A model generated the notes under the pieces. The model saw only the letters and a list, made by a program, of their open reading frames with translations, had not been told where the DNA came from and searched no databases. DNA of 64,000 nucleotides from Curvibacter cyanobacteriorum (lineage in GTDB: Bacteria; Pseudomonadota; Gammaproteobacteria; Burkholderiales; Burkholderiaceae_C), in the NCBI RefSeq assembly GCF_028649475.1, contig NZ_JAQSIP010000005.1, forward strand, positions 62,001 through 126,000, written 5' to 3'. Of the stretch, positions 8,600-17,086 are shown piece by piece; the first letter of the stretch is position 1, and the number at the start of each line of letters is the position of its first letter. The position numbers were made by a program, and so were the translations under genes.

Positions 8600-8704
8600 G
8601 GGGGGATTATCCTGAAATGCACCGGCCCCGTTCAGCCCCGGGCCATGCCCCAGGCCACGGCGGCTTCGTGCGACACTGCAACGCGCTGTCCACGTGCTGA
8701 GTCC

Positions 8705-10270
8705 ATGCCTTCATTTCACGCCTTGTTCCACGCCTTGTTTCGCCCTTTGGCCGCGCGCCGCCTTGACCGCTCGGGCCCGCGGGGCCGCGGCCCCCGTGCC
8801 ACGCCCAGCGCCCCTCGGCGCCCTGTCGCTTGGCCCCCTGTCGCGCACGCCCTGCTGGCCGGCGCCTTGCTGTGCAGCACGGGGCTGGCCGCCGCCCAGG
8901 CGGCGCTGCCGCCCGAGATCGACGCCGCGCTGACCCGCTCCCGCCTGCCGCGCGAGTCGGTCAGCCTGCTGGTCACCGAACTGGGCCCTGGCAAGCGCCC
9001 CCCGCGGCTGGCGCTGCGGGCCAACGCCCCCATGAACCCGGCCTCGGTCATGAAGCTGCTGACCACCCAGGCCGCACTCGACCTGCTGGGGCCGGCCTAC
9101 AGCTGGACCACCCCGGTGTACCTGGACGGCAGCGTGCGCGACGGCACCCTGCAAGGCAGCCTGATCATCAAGGGCCAAGGCGACCCCAAGCTCGTGATGG
9201 AGCGCCTGTGGCTGCTGCTGCGGCGGGTGCAAGGGCTGGGCATCCGACAGATCAGCGGCGACATCATCCTCGACCGCAGCGCCTTTGAGCTGCCCCCCAG
9301 CAACCCGGCCGACTTCGACGGCGAACCGCTCAAGCCCTACAACGCGGCACCGGACGCGCTGCTCATCAACTACCGCTCGTTGGTGCTGACCCTGGTGCCC
9401 GACGCCAGCGCGGGCGTGGCCCATGTGCAGCTGGACCCGCCGCTGGCCGGCCTGTCGTGGACACCCAGCGTGCCCCTGATCGCTGGCGAGTGCGGCGACT
9501 GGCGCACCGGCCTCAAGGCCCAGGTGAGCGACCCCAACCGCATCAGCCTGATGGGGGGCTACCCCCTGAGCTGTGGCGAAAAAGCCTGGCCCCAGGCCTA
9601 TGCCGACCCCACCAGTTACAGCGCGCGCGCCATCGCCGGCCTGTGGCAGGACGTGGGCGGGCGCCTCGGGGGACAGGTGCGCGAGGGCCGCGTGCCCGCC
9701 GGCCTGAAGCCGGCCTTCAGCCTGGCCTCGCCACCGCTGGCCGAGGTGATCCGCGACATCAACAAGTTCAGCAACAACGTCATGGCGCAGCAGCTCTTCC
9801 TGACGCTGAGCCTGCAGCAAAAGGGCGTCGGCACCCCCGACGGCGCGCGCGAGGTGATGGGCCAGTGGTGGCGCAGCCGCTTCGGCGACGCCGACGCGCC
9901 CCTGATCGACAACGGCTCGGGCCTGAGCCGCGACACCCGCGTCAGCGCCCAGGCCCTGGCCCGGGTGCTGCAAGCGGCCTGGGCGGGCGGCACCATGCCC
10001 GAGTTGCTGGCCTCGCTGCCCTTGAGTGGCGTCGACGGCACGATGCGGCGCTGGGGCCAGGGGCAGGGCAATGTGGTGGGGGCCGCCCACCTGAAAACCG
10101 GCAGCCTGCGCGATGTGACCGCCGTGGCCGGGGTGGTGCATGGCGCCAGCGGTCGCCGCTACGCCCTGGTGGCGCTGGCCAACCACCCCCAGGCCGGTGC
10201 GCTGCGCCCGGTCATCGAAGCCCTGATCGACTGGACCGCACGCGACCAGCACCTCAGCACCGCCCCCTGA
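8705..10270 (+). CDS. dacB: D-alanyl-D-alanine carboxypeptidase/endopeptidase (PBP4 type)
   Basis: This 521-residue peptidase-S13 penicillin-binding protein trims and cleaves peptidoglycan peptides in the periplasm. The three active-site motifs are all present: S114-V-M-K117, S356-N-N358 and K464-T-G466. The large insert between the first and second motifs (about 150-340) is the domain typical of PBP4. A hydrophobic signal segment lies at about 48-66 ending in A-A-A-Q-A, preceded by an unusually long basic N-region of about 45 residues. Start ATG 8705 is the only sensible one, but the long N-region makes it less than certain. The downstream SemiSWEET gene follows after 48 bases. Confidence 0.94.
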   Translation: MPSFHALFHALFRPLAARRLDRSGPRGRGPRATPSAPRRPVAWPPVAHALLAGALLCSTGLAAAQAALPPEIDAALTRSRLPRESVSLLVTELGPGKRPPRLALRANAPMNPASVMKLLTTQAALDLLGPAYSWTTPVYLDGSVRDGTLQGSLIIKGQGDPKLVMERLWLLLRRVQGLGIRQISGDIILDRSAFELPPSNPADFDGEPLKPYNAAPDALLINYRSLVLTLVPDASAGVAHVQLDPPLAGLSWTPSVPLIAGECGDWRTGLKAQVSDPNRISLMGGYPLSCGEKAWPQAYADPTSYSARAIAGLWQDVGGRLGGQVREGRVPAGLKPAFSLASPPLAEVIRDINKFSNNVMAQQLFLTLSLQQKGVGTPDGAREVMGQWWRSRFGDADAPLIDNGSGLSRDTRVSAQALARVLQAAWAGGTMPELLASLPLSGVDGTMRRWGQGQGNVVGAAHLKTGSLRDVTAVAGVVHGASGRRYALVALANHPQAGALRPVIEALIDWTARDQHLSTAP

Positions 10271-10318
10271 GCCCGCGCCCCAACCTGGCCCCTGCGGCCC
10301 CACCGACCCGACTGCACC

Positions 10319-10582
10319 ATGTCCCTGTTTGACCTGATTGGCTACCTCGCCGCCTGCCTGACCACCTGCAGCTTTGTGCCGCAAGCCTGGCTGACCTTCA
10401 AAACCCGCGATGTGCGCGGCATCTCGCTGGGCATGTACAGCGTGTTCACGGCCGGCGTGGCGCTGTGGCTGGTGTACGGGCTGGCCCTGGGCGCCTGGCC
10501 CATCGTGGCGGCCAATGCGGTCACCCTGGCGCTGGCCGCCAGCATCCTGACCATGAAACTGCGCTACCGCGAGCCTGATTGA
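10319..10582 (+). CDS. SemiSWEET-type sugar transporter
   Basis: This 87-residue protein is one MtN3/PQ-loop triple-helix bundle, the size of bacterial SemiSWEETs, which dimerise in the inner membrane to make a sugar uniporter. The signature P-Q dipeptide (S-F-V-P-Q-A-W) sits in helix 1, followed by the conserved K-T-R-D-V-R-G-I-S-L-G-M-Y loop into helix 2 and a third helix ending near residue 80. The substrate is unknown; sucrose or glucose is known for characterised members. It may be co-transcribed with dacB. Confidence 0.9.
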   Translation: MSLFDLIGYLAACLTTCSFVPQAWLTFKTRDVRGISLGMYSVFTAGVALWLVYGLALGAWPIVAANAVTLALAASILTMKLRYREPD

Positions 10583-10688
10583 CGCGCGCGGTGCGGCGGC
10601 AAGCCGGCACCGCCCGAAAGCCACCGAGCTGGCCACTGGTACTTTCCCGCTGACCCTTCGACTGGGCCGGCTCTACCATGGATCCTAC

Positions 10689-10712
10689 AAAAAAGAACGG
10701 TCGTTCTATTTT
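10689..10712. promoter_or_regulatory. near-perfect dyad, TetR-type operator candidate
   Basis: The core AGAACG-GT-CGTTCT at 10694-10707 is a perfect 6+6 dyad. It extends outward into A-rich and T-rich flanks with one mismatch, giving about 24 bases of symmetry. It lies 15 bases upstream of the start of the lipase-like gene, between the probable promoter and its ribosome binding site (AGGAG, 10716-10720). Dyads with an AACGGTCGTT core are common targets of TetR/AcrR-type repressors. No such regulator is encoded in the window. Confidence 0.55.
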
Positions 10713-10726
10713 AACAGGAGACATCC

Positions 10727-12352
10727 ATGCGCCCTCATTCCGGCCCTGCCGCGGTCCTCGCCCCGGTCCTTGCTGCTGTGCTGCTCGCCGCCTGCGGCGG
10801 CGGCTCTGACACCGGTGGCAACACCAGCACCGACAACAGCGGGGCCCGTGGCTCGCTGCAGTTCAACCCGCCGCTGCGGGTCACCGGCCTGACGGCGGCA
10901 GTGCTGCAAAGCCAGCTCAGTGCCAGCAGCAGCGGTCGCAGCCTGCTGGCCGTGGCCGGCACCCCCAAGTGCGGCGTGGACTTCCGCTACCTGCAATACG
11001 GCACCGTGGGCGGCGCTGGCGAGGCCACCAACGCGACGGGGGCCCTGATGGTGCCCACCGGCACCGACGCGGCCTGCTCGGGGGCGCGCCCGATCGTGCT
11101 GTACGCGCACGGCACCACCACCGACAAGGCCTACAACCTGGCCAACGTGCTCGACGCCACGGGCTCCGCCTACACCGAAAGCCTGCTGGTGGCGGCCACC
11201 TTTGCGGCGCAAGGCTTCATCGTGGTGGCCCCCAACTACGCGGGCTACGACACCTCCAAGCTCAGCTACCACCCCTACCTCAACGCCGATCAACAGTCCA
11301 AGGACATGATCGACGCGCTGACCGCCGCGCGCACCGCGCTGCCCAATGTGGGCAGCAGCGACTCGGGCAAGCTGTTCATCAGCGGCTATTCGCAAGGCGG
11401 CCATGTGGCCATGGCCACCCACCGGGCGCTGCAGGCCGCGGGCCAGACCGTCACCGCGTCGGCCCCGCTGTCCGGCCCTTACGCGCTTGCCGCGCTGGTG
11501 GACACGGTCTACTACGGCAATGTGAACCTGGGTTCGACGATCTTCACGCCGATGCTGACCACCAGCTTCCAGAAGGCCTACGGCAACCTCTACAGCGCCA
11601 CCACCGACATCTACAGCCCCGCTTACGCCACCGGCATCGAATCGCTGCTGCCCAGCACCAGCTCGGTGACCACCCTGGTGCAACAGGGCAAGCTGCCGCT
11701 GACCGCGCTGTTCAGCAGCACCCCGCCGACCGCCCCGGCCGGCTCGCCCGCCAGCCTGCAAGCCACGCTCAATGCGATCACCCCGCCCACCACCCCGGCG
11801 GCCCAGGCCCCGCTGTTCGCGCTGGGTTTTGGCAGCAGCCCGCTGGTGACCAACGCAACCCGCCTGAGCTACCTGCTCGACGCCTTGGCCAACCCCGATG
11901 GCGCCGTGCCCGCGGCCACCACCGGCCTGCCCGCCAGCGCGCCGACCAACCCGCTGCGCCAGGCCTTCAAGCGCAATGACCTGCGCAACTGGACGCCCAC
12001 CCGCCCGGTGCTGCTGTGCGGCGGCAACAGCGACCCGACGGTGTACTTCAGCGTCAACACGCAGCTGATGCAAAAGCTGTGGACCGCGCCGTCGGCCATG
12101 GCCGCCGGCACGGGCCTGCTGTCGGTGCTCGACGTGGATTCGGCCGTGACCAGCGCCAGCGACCCGTTTGCCGCCGCCAAGGTGGGCTTTGCCACCGCCA
12201 AGGCCGCCACCGCGGCAGCGGCCGTGGCAGCCGGGGCCAGCGATGGCGGCGCCAGCGCCGTGATCCAGGCCTACCACGGCGGTCTGGTGCCGCCGTTCTG
12301 CACCGTGGCGGCCCGCGGCTTCTTCCAACAAGTGCTGGCGGCCGGCGTTTGA
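10727..12352 (+). CDS. lipase-like alpha/beta-hydrolase lipoprotein
   Basis: This 541-residue secreted lipoprotein has a signal peptide ending in the lipobox L-A-A-C23 followed by a Gly/Ser-rich linker, so it should be anchored in the outer membrane. The hydrolase domain carries Y-A-H-G-T (oxyanion region, about 125-129), the nucleophile elbow G-Y-S221-Q-G-G, an Asp in G-G-N-S-D436-P and a His in A-Y-H517-G-G, a plausible catalytic triad in the order of secretory (LIP-type) lipases. A good ribosome site precedes ATG 10727, and a TetR-type dyad lies just upstream. The OmpW-type gene follows after 22 bases, suggesting an operon for extracellular ester or lipid use. The substrate is not determined. 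Confidence 0.8.
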   Translation: MRPHSGPAAVLAPVLAAVLLAACGGGSDTGGNTSTDNSGARGSLQFNPPLRVTGLTAAVLQSQLSASSSGRSLLAVAGTPKCGVDFRYLQYGTVGGAGEATNATGALMVPTGTDAACSGARPIVLYAHGTTTDKAYNLANVLDATGSAYTESLLVAATFAAQGFIVVAPNYAGYDTSKLSYHPYLNADQQSKDMIDALTAARTALPNVGSSDSGKLFISGYSQGGHVAMATHRALQAAGQTVTASAPLSGPYALAALVDTVYYGNVNLGSTIFTPMLTTSFQKAYGNLYSATTDIYSPAYATGIESLLPSTSSVTTLVQQGKLPLTALFSSTPPTAPAGSPASLQATLNAITPPTTPAAQAPLFALGFGSSPLVTNATRLSYLLDALANPDGAVPAATTGLPASAPTNPLRQAFKRNDLRNWTPTRPVLLCGGNSDPTVYFSVNTQLMQKLWTAPSAMAAGTGLLSVLDVDSAVTSASDPFAAAKVGFATAKAATAAAAVAAGASDGGASAVIQAYHGGLVPPFCTVAARGFFQQVLAAGV

Positions 12353-12374
12353 CCCCTGCCCAGGAGACACGATC

Positions 12375-13094
12375 ATGACCCTTCGACACCCCCTGGGCGC
12401 AGTGGCCGCCCTGACCTTGGCCCTGACCGGCCTGTCCACCACCGCCCAGGCCCAGACGCAGGACTACACGGTGCGCGTGGGTTACACCCACATTGCGCCC
12501 CACTCCTCGGCCACCGATGCCACCGGCCCCTTCCTGTTCAAGCCCAACTCGGGCATCAGCCTGGAAGTGCAGAAAGAAAGCACGCTGTTCTTCTCGGTGG
12601 CACGCCGACTGGATGACCGCTTTGAGGTCGAACTGGCGCTGGGCCTGCCGCCCACCCACGACGTGACGGCCAAGCTCAACCCCAGCATCGTGCCGGGCTA
12701 TGTGGTGTCGGCCTACCAGGGCCAGACCATTGCCCGCATCCGGCAGATGGCGCCGACGGTGTTCCTGAACTACAGCTTTGGCGAGAGCAGCAGCGCGTTG
12801 CGGCCTTTCGTGGGCGTGGGTTTGAACTACACCCGCTTTGACGACCGCCGCTCCACCCCGACGGGCAACTCGCTCAACGGCGGGCCGACCGACATCCGCC
12901 TGACCGACTCGTGGGGCCTGGCGGCCCAAGTCGGTCTGGATTACCGCATCAACGACCAATGGTCGATCCATGGCTCGGTGGCCACCGCGCGCGTCAAGAC
13001 CACGCTGACCGCCACCACGGCGGGTGCGGCGCGCACCATGGACATCCATTTCCGCCCCGTGGTGCTGACCATCGCGGCGGGCTACCGCTTCTGA
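12375..13094 (+). CDS. OmpW-family outer membrane beta-barrel protein
   Basis: This 239-residue protein has a signal peptide (cleavage after A-Q-A near residue 26) and the OmpW layout: an eight-strand barrel start Y-T-V-R-V-G-Y-T-H-I-A-P, alternating hydrophobic strands, and the C-terminal strand ending in aromatic G-Y-R-F for BAM recognition. OmpW proteins form narrow hydrophobic channels that admit small apolar compounds. A strong ribosome site (CAGGAG) precedes ATG 12375. It lies directly behind the lipase-like gene, so it may import products of that enzyme, which is inference. A strong intrinsic terminator follows. Confidence 0.88.
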   Translation: MTLRHPLGAVAALTLALTGLSTTAQAQTQDYTVRVGYTHIAPHSSATDATGPFLFKPNSGISLEVQKESTLFFSVARRLDDRFEVELALGLPPTHDVTAKLNPSIVPGYVVSAYQGQTIARIRQMAPTVFLNYSFGESSSALRPFVGVGLNYTRFDDRRSTPTGNSLNGGPTDIRLTDSWGLAAQVGLDYRINDQWSIHGSVATARVKTTLTATTAGAARTMDIHFRPVVLTIAAGYRF

Positions 13095-13151
13095 ACGGGC
13101 CAGGGGCCCCCGCGTTTCGCTTCTGAGGCCGGGGGCCCACCCCTTGGCTTG

Positions 13152-13179
13152 GCCGACCCCCAGGGGTCGGCTTTTTTTT
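13152..13179 (+). terminator. rho-independent terminator after the OmpW gene
   Basis: A perfect 9-bp stem (GCCGACCCC / GGGGTCGGC) with a CA loop is followed by eight T residues, 57 bases after the stop of the OmpW-type gene. Confidence 0.92.
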
Positions 13180-13202
13180 GACCGGCCGGCGTGGCCCGGG
13201 CG

Positions 13203-13230
13203 AAAAAAAACCAGCGTCCGCAGACGCTGG
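13203..13230 (-). terminator. rho-independent terminator after the GDSL-like gene
   Basis: The stem CCAGCGTC / GACGCTGG with a 4-base loop is preceded on the plus strand by eight A residues, which form the U-tract when read on the minus strand. It ends transcription of the GDSL-like lipoprotein gene about 80 bases after its stop and stands tail to tail with the OmpW terminator. Confidence 0.9.
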
Positions 13231-13310
13231 TTGTCGGGCTTGGGCCCCGGTGCGGCGGCGGGGGGCCGCCGACCTGAAAACGCTCAGCGAGCGTCTGATG
13301 AAGGGTGGGC

Positions 13311-14249
13311 TTACCAGCGCGACTTCATGCGGCCGTAGGCGTAGGTGCCGTACAGGTTTTGGGCGGCCGGGCTGAAGTACACCTTGTCTGCGAAGGTGTA
13401 GGTGGTGTAGTTGATGCCGCTGGCCAGGGTGCTGGTGGTGCACAGGCTGGAGTTGACCTGGCCGCTGCCAATGCCGATGCCCTTGCCGCTGTCCACCGAG
13501 GTGCAGGCGATGTTGGTCGAGTCGGTCAGGCCGTAGCCGCTGGGGCTGGCGATGACCAGGTTGTAGTAGTAGGCCGCATCGATGTAGAGCACGTTGTTGC
13601 CCAGGTCATTGATGCTCAGCAGCAGGGCGCTGTTGAACTTCAACACCGCGGCGCTGATGTTGCTGGCCTGGCCCGAAGCCACGCCCCAAGGCGACTTGCT
13701 GGCGTCGTACAGACCCGACACCACCACGTACTTGGCACCGGCGTTGACCAGGCGGCGCACTTGAGTGCCCAGGTCGGTGCCGGCTTGGGCCATGACGTTG
13801 CTCAGGGTCGTGGCGTCGGTGCTGCTGGCGTACTGGGCCAGCAAGTCCCCCAGGCCACCGTTGATGAAGGCCACATCGTTGCTGCCAAACTTGTCGGCGG
13901 CCAGGAAGGTGTCGATCTGCTGCTTGACCGACATCGCGCTGCCCCCCACGTCATCGGTGGCGCTGAGCAGGCGCGCGTGGCCGCGGGCGTAGCTGGTGCC
14001 ACCGGCCGACACCGCGGTCAGGCTGCGGCCATAGCTGGCGGCCACTTGCTGGGTCCAGACGTTGATGCTGCCGTCGTTGACGGTGTAGCGGGTGCCCGTT
14101 TGGCCCACGTCACTCAGACCGTCACCGAAGGCGATGAAACGCGAAGGGGCCAAAGCCGATTCGATGGTGCTGGAGCCGCAAGCGGTGAGCACGGCAGCCG
14201 ATGCACAAGCCGCCAGCAACACAGCGCGGCGCAACCATTTTCCAGTCAT
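13311..14249 (-). CDS. SGNH/GDSL hydrolase-like lipoprotein with missing catalytic residues
   Basis: This 312-residue lipoprotein has lipobox L-T-A-C24 and then an SGNH-hydrolase-like domain. Block I reads F-G-D-G44-L-S-D-V-G where active esterases have F-G-D-S-L-S-D, so the nucleophile Ser is Gly. Block III reads G-G-L-G134-D-L-L where G-G-A-N-D-L-L is expected, so the Asn is Gly. Block V reads A-D288-K-V-Y291 where D-x-x-H is expected, so the His is Tyr. The fold and positions are otherwise well kept, so this looks like a pseudoenzyme rather than a decaying gene. ATG 14249 is chosen because GGAG lies 6 bases upstream. The function may be binding of an acyl chain or glycan, which is unproven. 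Confidence 0.75.
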   Translation of the reverse strand: MTGKWLRRAVLLAACASAAVLTACGSSTIESALAPSRFIAFGDGLSDVGQTGTRYTVNDGSINVWTQQVAASYGRSLTAVSAGGTSYARGHARLLSATDDVGGSAMSVKQQIDTFLAADKFGSNDVAFINGGLGDLLAQYASSTDATTLSNVMAQAGTDLGTQVRRLVNAGAKYVVVSGLYDASKSPWGVASGQASNISAAVLKFNSALLLSINDLGNNVLYIDAAYYYNLVIASPSGYGLTDSTNIACTSVDSGKGIGIGSGQVNSSLCTTSTLASGINYTTYTFADKVYFSPAAQNLYGTYAYGRMKSRW

Positions 14250-14302
14250 TGAAATCTCCAAAAGATGGCGCGTAGTTTAACGAGCACCAGAAGGCCTTGC
14301 CC

Positions 14303-15292
14303 TCAGGCAGCGGCCGCGCGTTGTAAACGATCGCGCACGCCTTCCCAATCCGAACCCGGTGGGGGGGTCTCGACCCAGATCAGCTTGACGCCGGCTTCGT
14401 CAAAGCCCCGCAAGGCCGCGAACAGCTGGCGCGCCGTGGTTTCGGCGTCGTCGGGCATGCGCCGCAGCAACAACTGTGGGCTGGCCGGGCGTAAAGCGCT
14501 GCGTGCGTAGACCGCAATGCCGCTGGCCTGCGGCCCCAGCACGTCCAGCGCGGTCTGCAGCGCCTGGGCGTCCATCAGACGCACCTTGGCCTGGGGCGCG
14601 TAATGCGCCTCCAGCGTGCCGGACGCCCGCGGATCGGGACTGGCCAGCTCCTCGCGGGTGCGCAGTGGCTGGCCGCACGCGGCTTCCACCTGGTCACGGG
14701 TGATGCCCCCGGGTCGCAACAGCACCGGGGCGCCCCGGGTGCAGTCGACGATGGTGGACTCGATGCCCACCTCGCAGGCCCCGCCGTCCAGCACCAGCAG
14801 CGAGGGACCGAATTCGCCCTGCACATGGGCGGCGGTGGTCGGGCTGACACGGCCAAACAGGTTGGCGCTGGGCGCCGCCAGCCCATGCACCCCAAGGGCC
14901 GCACAGGCGCGCAGCAGCGCGGTGGCCACCGGGTGCGCGGGGCAACGCATGCCCACCGAGTCCTGGCCCGCGGCCGCCGCCGCGCCCGCTTCGGGGCGGC
15001 GCGGCAGGATCAGGGTCAAGGGCCCGGGCCAGTAGGCCTGCATCAGGGCCCGCGCAAAGTCCGGCACCGCCTGGGCAAAGTGGTCCACCCCCGCCGCATC
15101 GGCGACGTGCACGATCAACGGGTGGTCACTGGGCCGGCCCTTGGCCTCAAAGATCTTGGCCACCGCCGAGTCGCGGCCCGCGTCGGCCGCCAGACCGTAC
15201 ACGGTCTCGGTCGGCAGGCCCACCAGGTCGCCTGCGGCCAGGGCCTGCGCGGCGGCTTGCACCGCAGTGCTGTCTTGCCCGTCAAGGATCAT
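14303..15292 (-). CDS. tsaC: L-threonylcarbamoyladenylate synthase (Sua5/YciO/YrdC, long form)
   Basis: This cytoplasmic enzyme makes threonylcarbamoyl-AMP from threonine, bicarbonate and ATP for tRNA t6A. The YrdC domain covers about residues 8-200, with G-L-P-T-E-T-V-Y-G-L, K-G-R-P-S-D-H-P-L, S-A-N-L-F-G-R-V-S-P-T and I-E-S-T-I-V-D. A C-terminal Sua5 extension to residue 329 makes it the long Sua5-type form rather than the short E. coli type. Start ATG 15292 has GGGAGA 8 bases upstream. It follows purK by 17 bases and so probably belongs to the purE-purK transcript. Confidence 0.92.
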   Translation of the reverse strand: MILDGQDSTAVQAAAQALAAGDLVGLPTETVYGLAADAGRDSAVAKIFEAKGRPSDHPLIVHVADAAGVDHFAQAVPDFARALMQAYWPGPLTLILPRRPEAGAAAAAGQDSVGMRCPAHPVATALLRACAALGVHGLAAPSANLFGRVSPTTAAHVQGEFGPSLLVLDGGACEVGIESTIVDCTRGAPVLLRPGGITRDQVEAACGQPLRTREELASPDPRASGTLEAHYAPQAKVRLMDAQALQTALDVLGPQASGIAVYARSALRPASPQLLLRRMPDDAETTARQLFAALRGFDEAGVKLIWVETPPPGSDWEGVRDRLQRAAAA

Positions 15293-15309
15293 GCTGCGTT
15301 CTCCCGGCC

Positions 15310-16488
15310 TCAAAACGGCTCGAGGCCCAGCAGCGCGGCGGCCTGCAGGGCCACGGCACGCACCGCTTCGGGCGTCGCGCCGGTGATGTTGAGGTGGCCC
15401 ATCTTGCGGGCGCGCTTGGCTTCCAGCTTGCCGTACAGGTGCAGGTGGGTGCCTGGCAAGGCCAGCACCTGGTCCCAGGGCGGCGTCACGGCCTCGTCCG
15501 AGCCCGGCGCAAACCACAGGTCACCCAGCAGGTTGAGCAGGATGGAGGGGCTGTGCAGGCGCGGCTGCACCAGCGGCAGACCGACCATGGCGCGCACCTG
15601 CAGGTCGAACTGCGACAGGTCGCAACCGTCCAGGGTGTAGTGACCGCTGTTGTGCGGACGCGGGGCGATCTCGTTGACCACCAGGCTGCCATCGGTGAGC
15701 ACAAAGAACTCAACGCACAGCACACCCACGTAGCCGAGGCCGGTGGCCACCGACTTGGCAGCGGCCACGGCCTGCTCGGCCACGGCCGCGGGCAGGTTGC
15801 CCTCGTACACCTCGGTCACGGCCAGGATGCCCTCGCGGTGCAGGTTGCGCTGCACCGGGAAATTGACCATCGCACCGTCGGCGCCACGCGCCACGATGAC
15901 CGAGCACTCGCTGGCCAGGGGCAGCATTTTTTCGAGCACGCAGGGCACTTGCTTGAGCCCGGCCCAGGCGGCGTTGAGCTCCTCACGCGTCTTGACGCGG
16001 ACCTGCCCCTTGCCGTCGTAGCCGAGGCGCGCGGTCTTGAGGATGCCGGGCAGCAGGGCCTCGTCCACGGCCGCCAACTGCTCGGCGGTGTCGATCACCG
16101 CGTAGGGCGCGCAGGGCACGCCACAGGCCACGAAGTGGGCCTTCTCGCGGGCACGGTCCTGGGCAATCGCCACCGCCGACGCGGCGGGCGCCACCGGTCG
16201 GGTGGCGGCCAGCTGCGCCAGGGCCTGGGCGGGCACGTTTTCGAACTCGGTGGTCACGGCCACGCACAGGCGGGCCAGCTCGGCCAGGCCCTGAGGGTCC
16301 AGGTAGTCGGTCTGGATGTGGTGGTGGCTGACGCGGCCGGCCGGGCTGCTGGGATCGGGGTCCAGCACCGCGGTGAAATAGCCCATCTGCTGCGCGGCAT
16401 GCACGAACATGCGGCCCAACTGGCCCCCGCCGAGCACGCCGAGGGTGGTTTCCGCCTTCACGGCGGGGAGCAGGGGGGCGCGGCTCAT
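15310..16488 (-). CDS. purK: N5-carboxyaminoimidazole ribonucleotide synthase
   Basis: PurK carboxylates AIR to N5-CAIR using ATP and bicarbonate in purine synthesis. The 392-residue protein shows the N-terminal nucleotide-like fold with [11 protein letters not shown], the ATP-grasp region ([12 protein letters not shown]) and the late catalytic segment [14 protein letters not shown]. Its start overlaps the purE stop (ATGA at 16485-16488), so the two are translationally coupled, matching their consecutive reactions. tsaC follows. Confidence 0.96.
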   Translation of the reverse strand: MSRAPLLPAVKAETTLGVLGGGQLGRMFVHAAQQMGYFTAVLDPDPSSPAGRVSHHHIQTDYLDPQGLAELARLCVAVTTEFENVPAQALAQLAATRPVAPAASAVAIAQDRAREKAHFVACGVPCAPYAVIDTAEQLAAVDEALLPGILKTARLGYDGKGQVRVKTREELNAAWAGLKQVPCVLEKMLPLASECSVIVARGADGAMVNFPVQRNLHREGILAVTEVYEGNLPAAVAEQAVAAAKSVATGLGYVGVLCVEFFVLTDGSLVVNEIAPRPHNSGHYTLDGCDLSQFDLQVRAMVGLPLVQPRLHSPSILLNLLGDLWFAPGSDEAVTPPWDQVLALPGTHLHLYGKLEAKRARKMGHLNITGATPEAVRAVALQAAALLGLEPF

Positions 16489-16979
16489 GCGACGGGCGGC
16501 AGGGTCATGGCCCGGGCCACTTCGGTCTGCTCGGCGCGGAAAGCCACGAGGCGCTGGCGCAGCTCGGGGCTTTCGTTGGCCAGCAGGGCCACCGCGAACA
16601 GCGCCGCGTTGGCGGCCCCGGCCGCGCCGATGGCGAAGGTGGCCACCGGAATGCCCTTGGGCATCTGCACGATGCTGTGCAGCGAATCCACGCCTTGCAG
16701 GTGGCGGCTGGCCACCGGCACGCCGAGCACCGGCACCGGGGTCTTGGCCGCGATCATGCCGGGCAGGTGGGCGGCCCCACCAGCGCCGGCGATGATGGCC
16801 TTGAGGCCACGACCGGCCGCCGATTCGGCGTAGGCGAACATGTCGTCCGGCATGCGGTGGGCCGAGACCACGCGGGCTTCGTGGGCGATGCCGAATTGCT
16901 GGAGAATCTGGACTGCATGCTGCATGGTGTCCCAGTCACTGCTGGAACCCATGACCACGCCAATTTGAATGCTTGTCAT
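16485..16979 (-). CDS. purE: N5-carboxyaminoimidazole ribonucleotide mutase
   Basis: PurE (164 residues, class I) shifts the carboxylate of N5-CAIR to give CAIR. Visible are G-S-S-S-D-W near the start, the catalytic S-A-H-R-M-P-D loop and the [10 protein letters not shown] loop that binds the ribotide phosphate. Start ATG 16979 gives the typical N-terminus; the open frame reaches further upstream without conserved sequence. It is the first gene of purE-purK-tsaC and is divergent from cnoX across about 107 bases. Confidence 0.97.
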   Translation of the reverse strand: MTSIQIGVVMGSSSDWDTMQHAVQILQQFGIAHEARVVSAHRMPDDMFAYAESAAGRGLKAIIAGAGGAAHLPGMIAAKTPVPVLGVPVASRHLQGVDSLHSIVQMPKGIPVATFAIGAAGAANAALFAVALLANESPELRQRLVAFRAEQTEVARAMTLPPVA

Positions 16980-17086
16980 AGGGCTGTTGGGTTCGGCGCG
17001 GGTTGGCAGGCCGATCTTGGTCCGCCACAACCGGGTGCGCCGGGTTGCAACCCTGAATTTTACTTTTAGGCCCAGAAGGCTACGAA

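Noticed and set aside
8711-10636. 641-codon antisense frame over dacB
   Set aside because: dacB carries all three penicillin-binding motifs; the antisense product is compositionally biased and featureless.
10706-12442. 578-codon antisense frame over the lipase-like gene
   Set aside because: Shadow frame rich in Gly/Arg/His; the plus-strand product has lipobox and catalytic triad.
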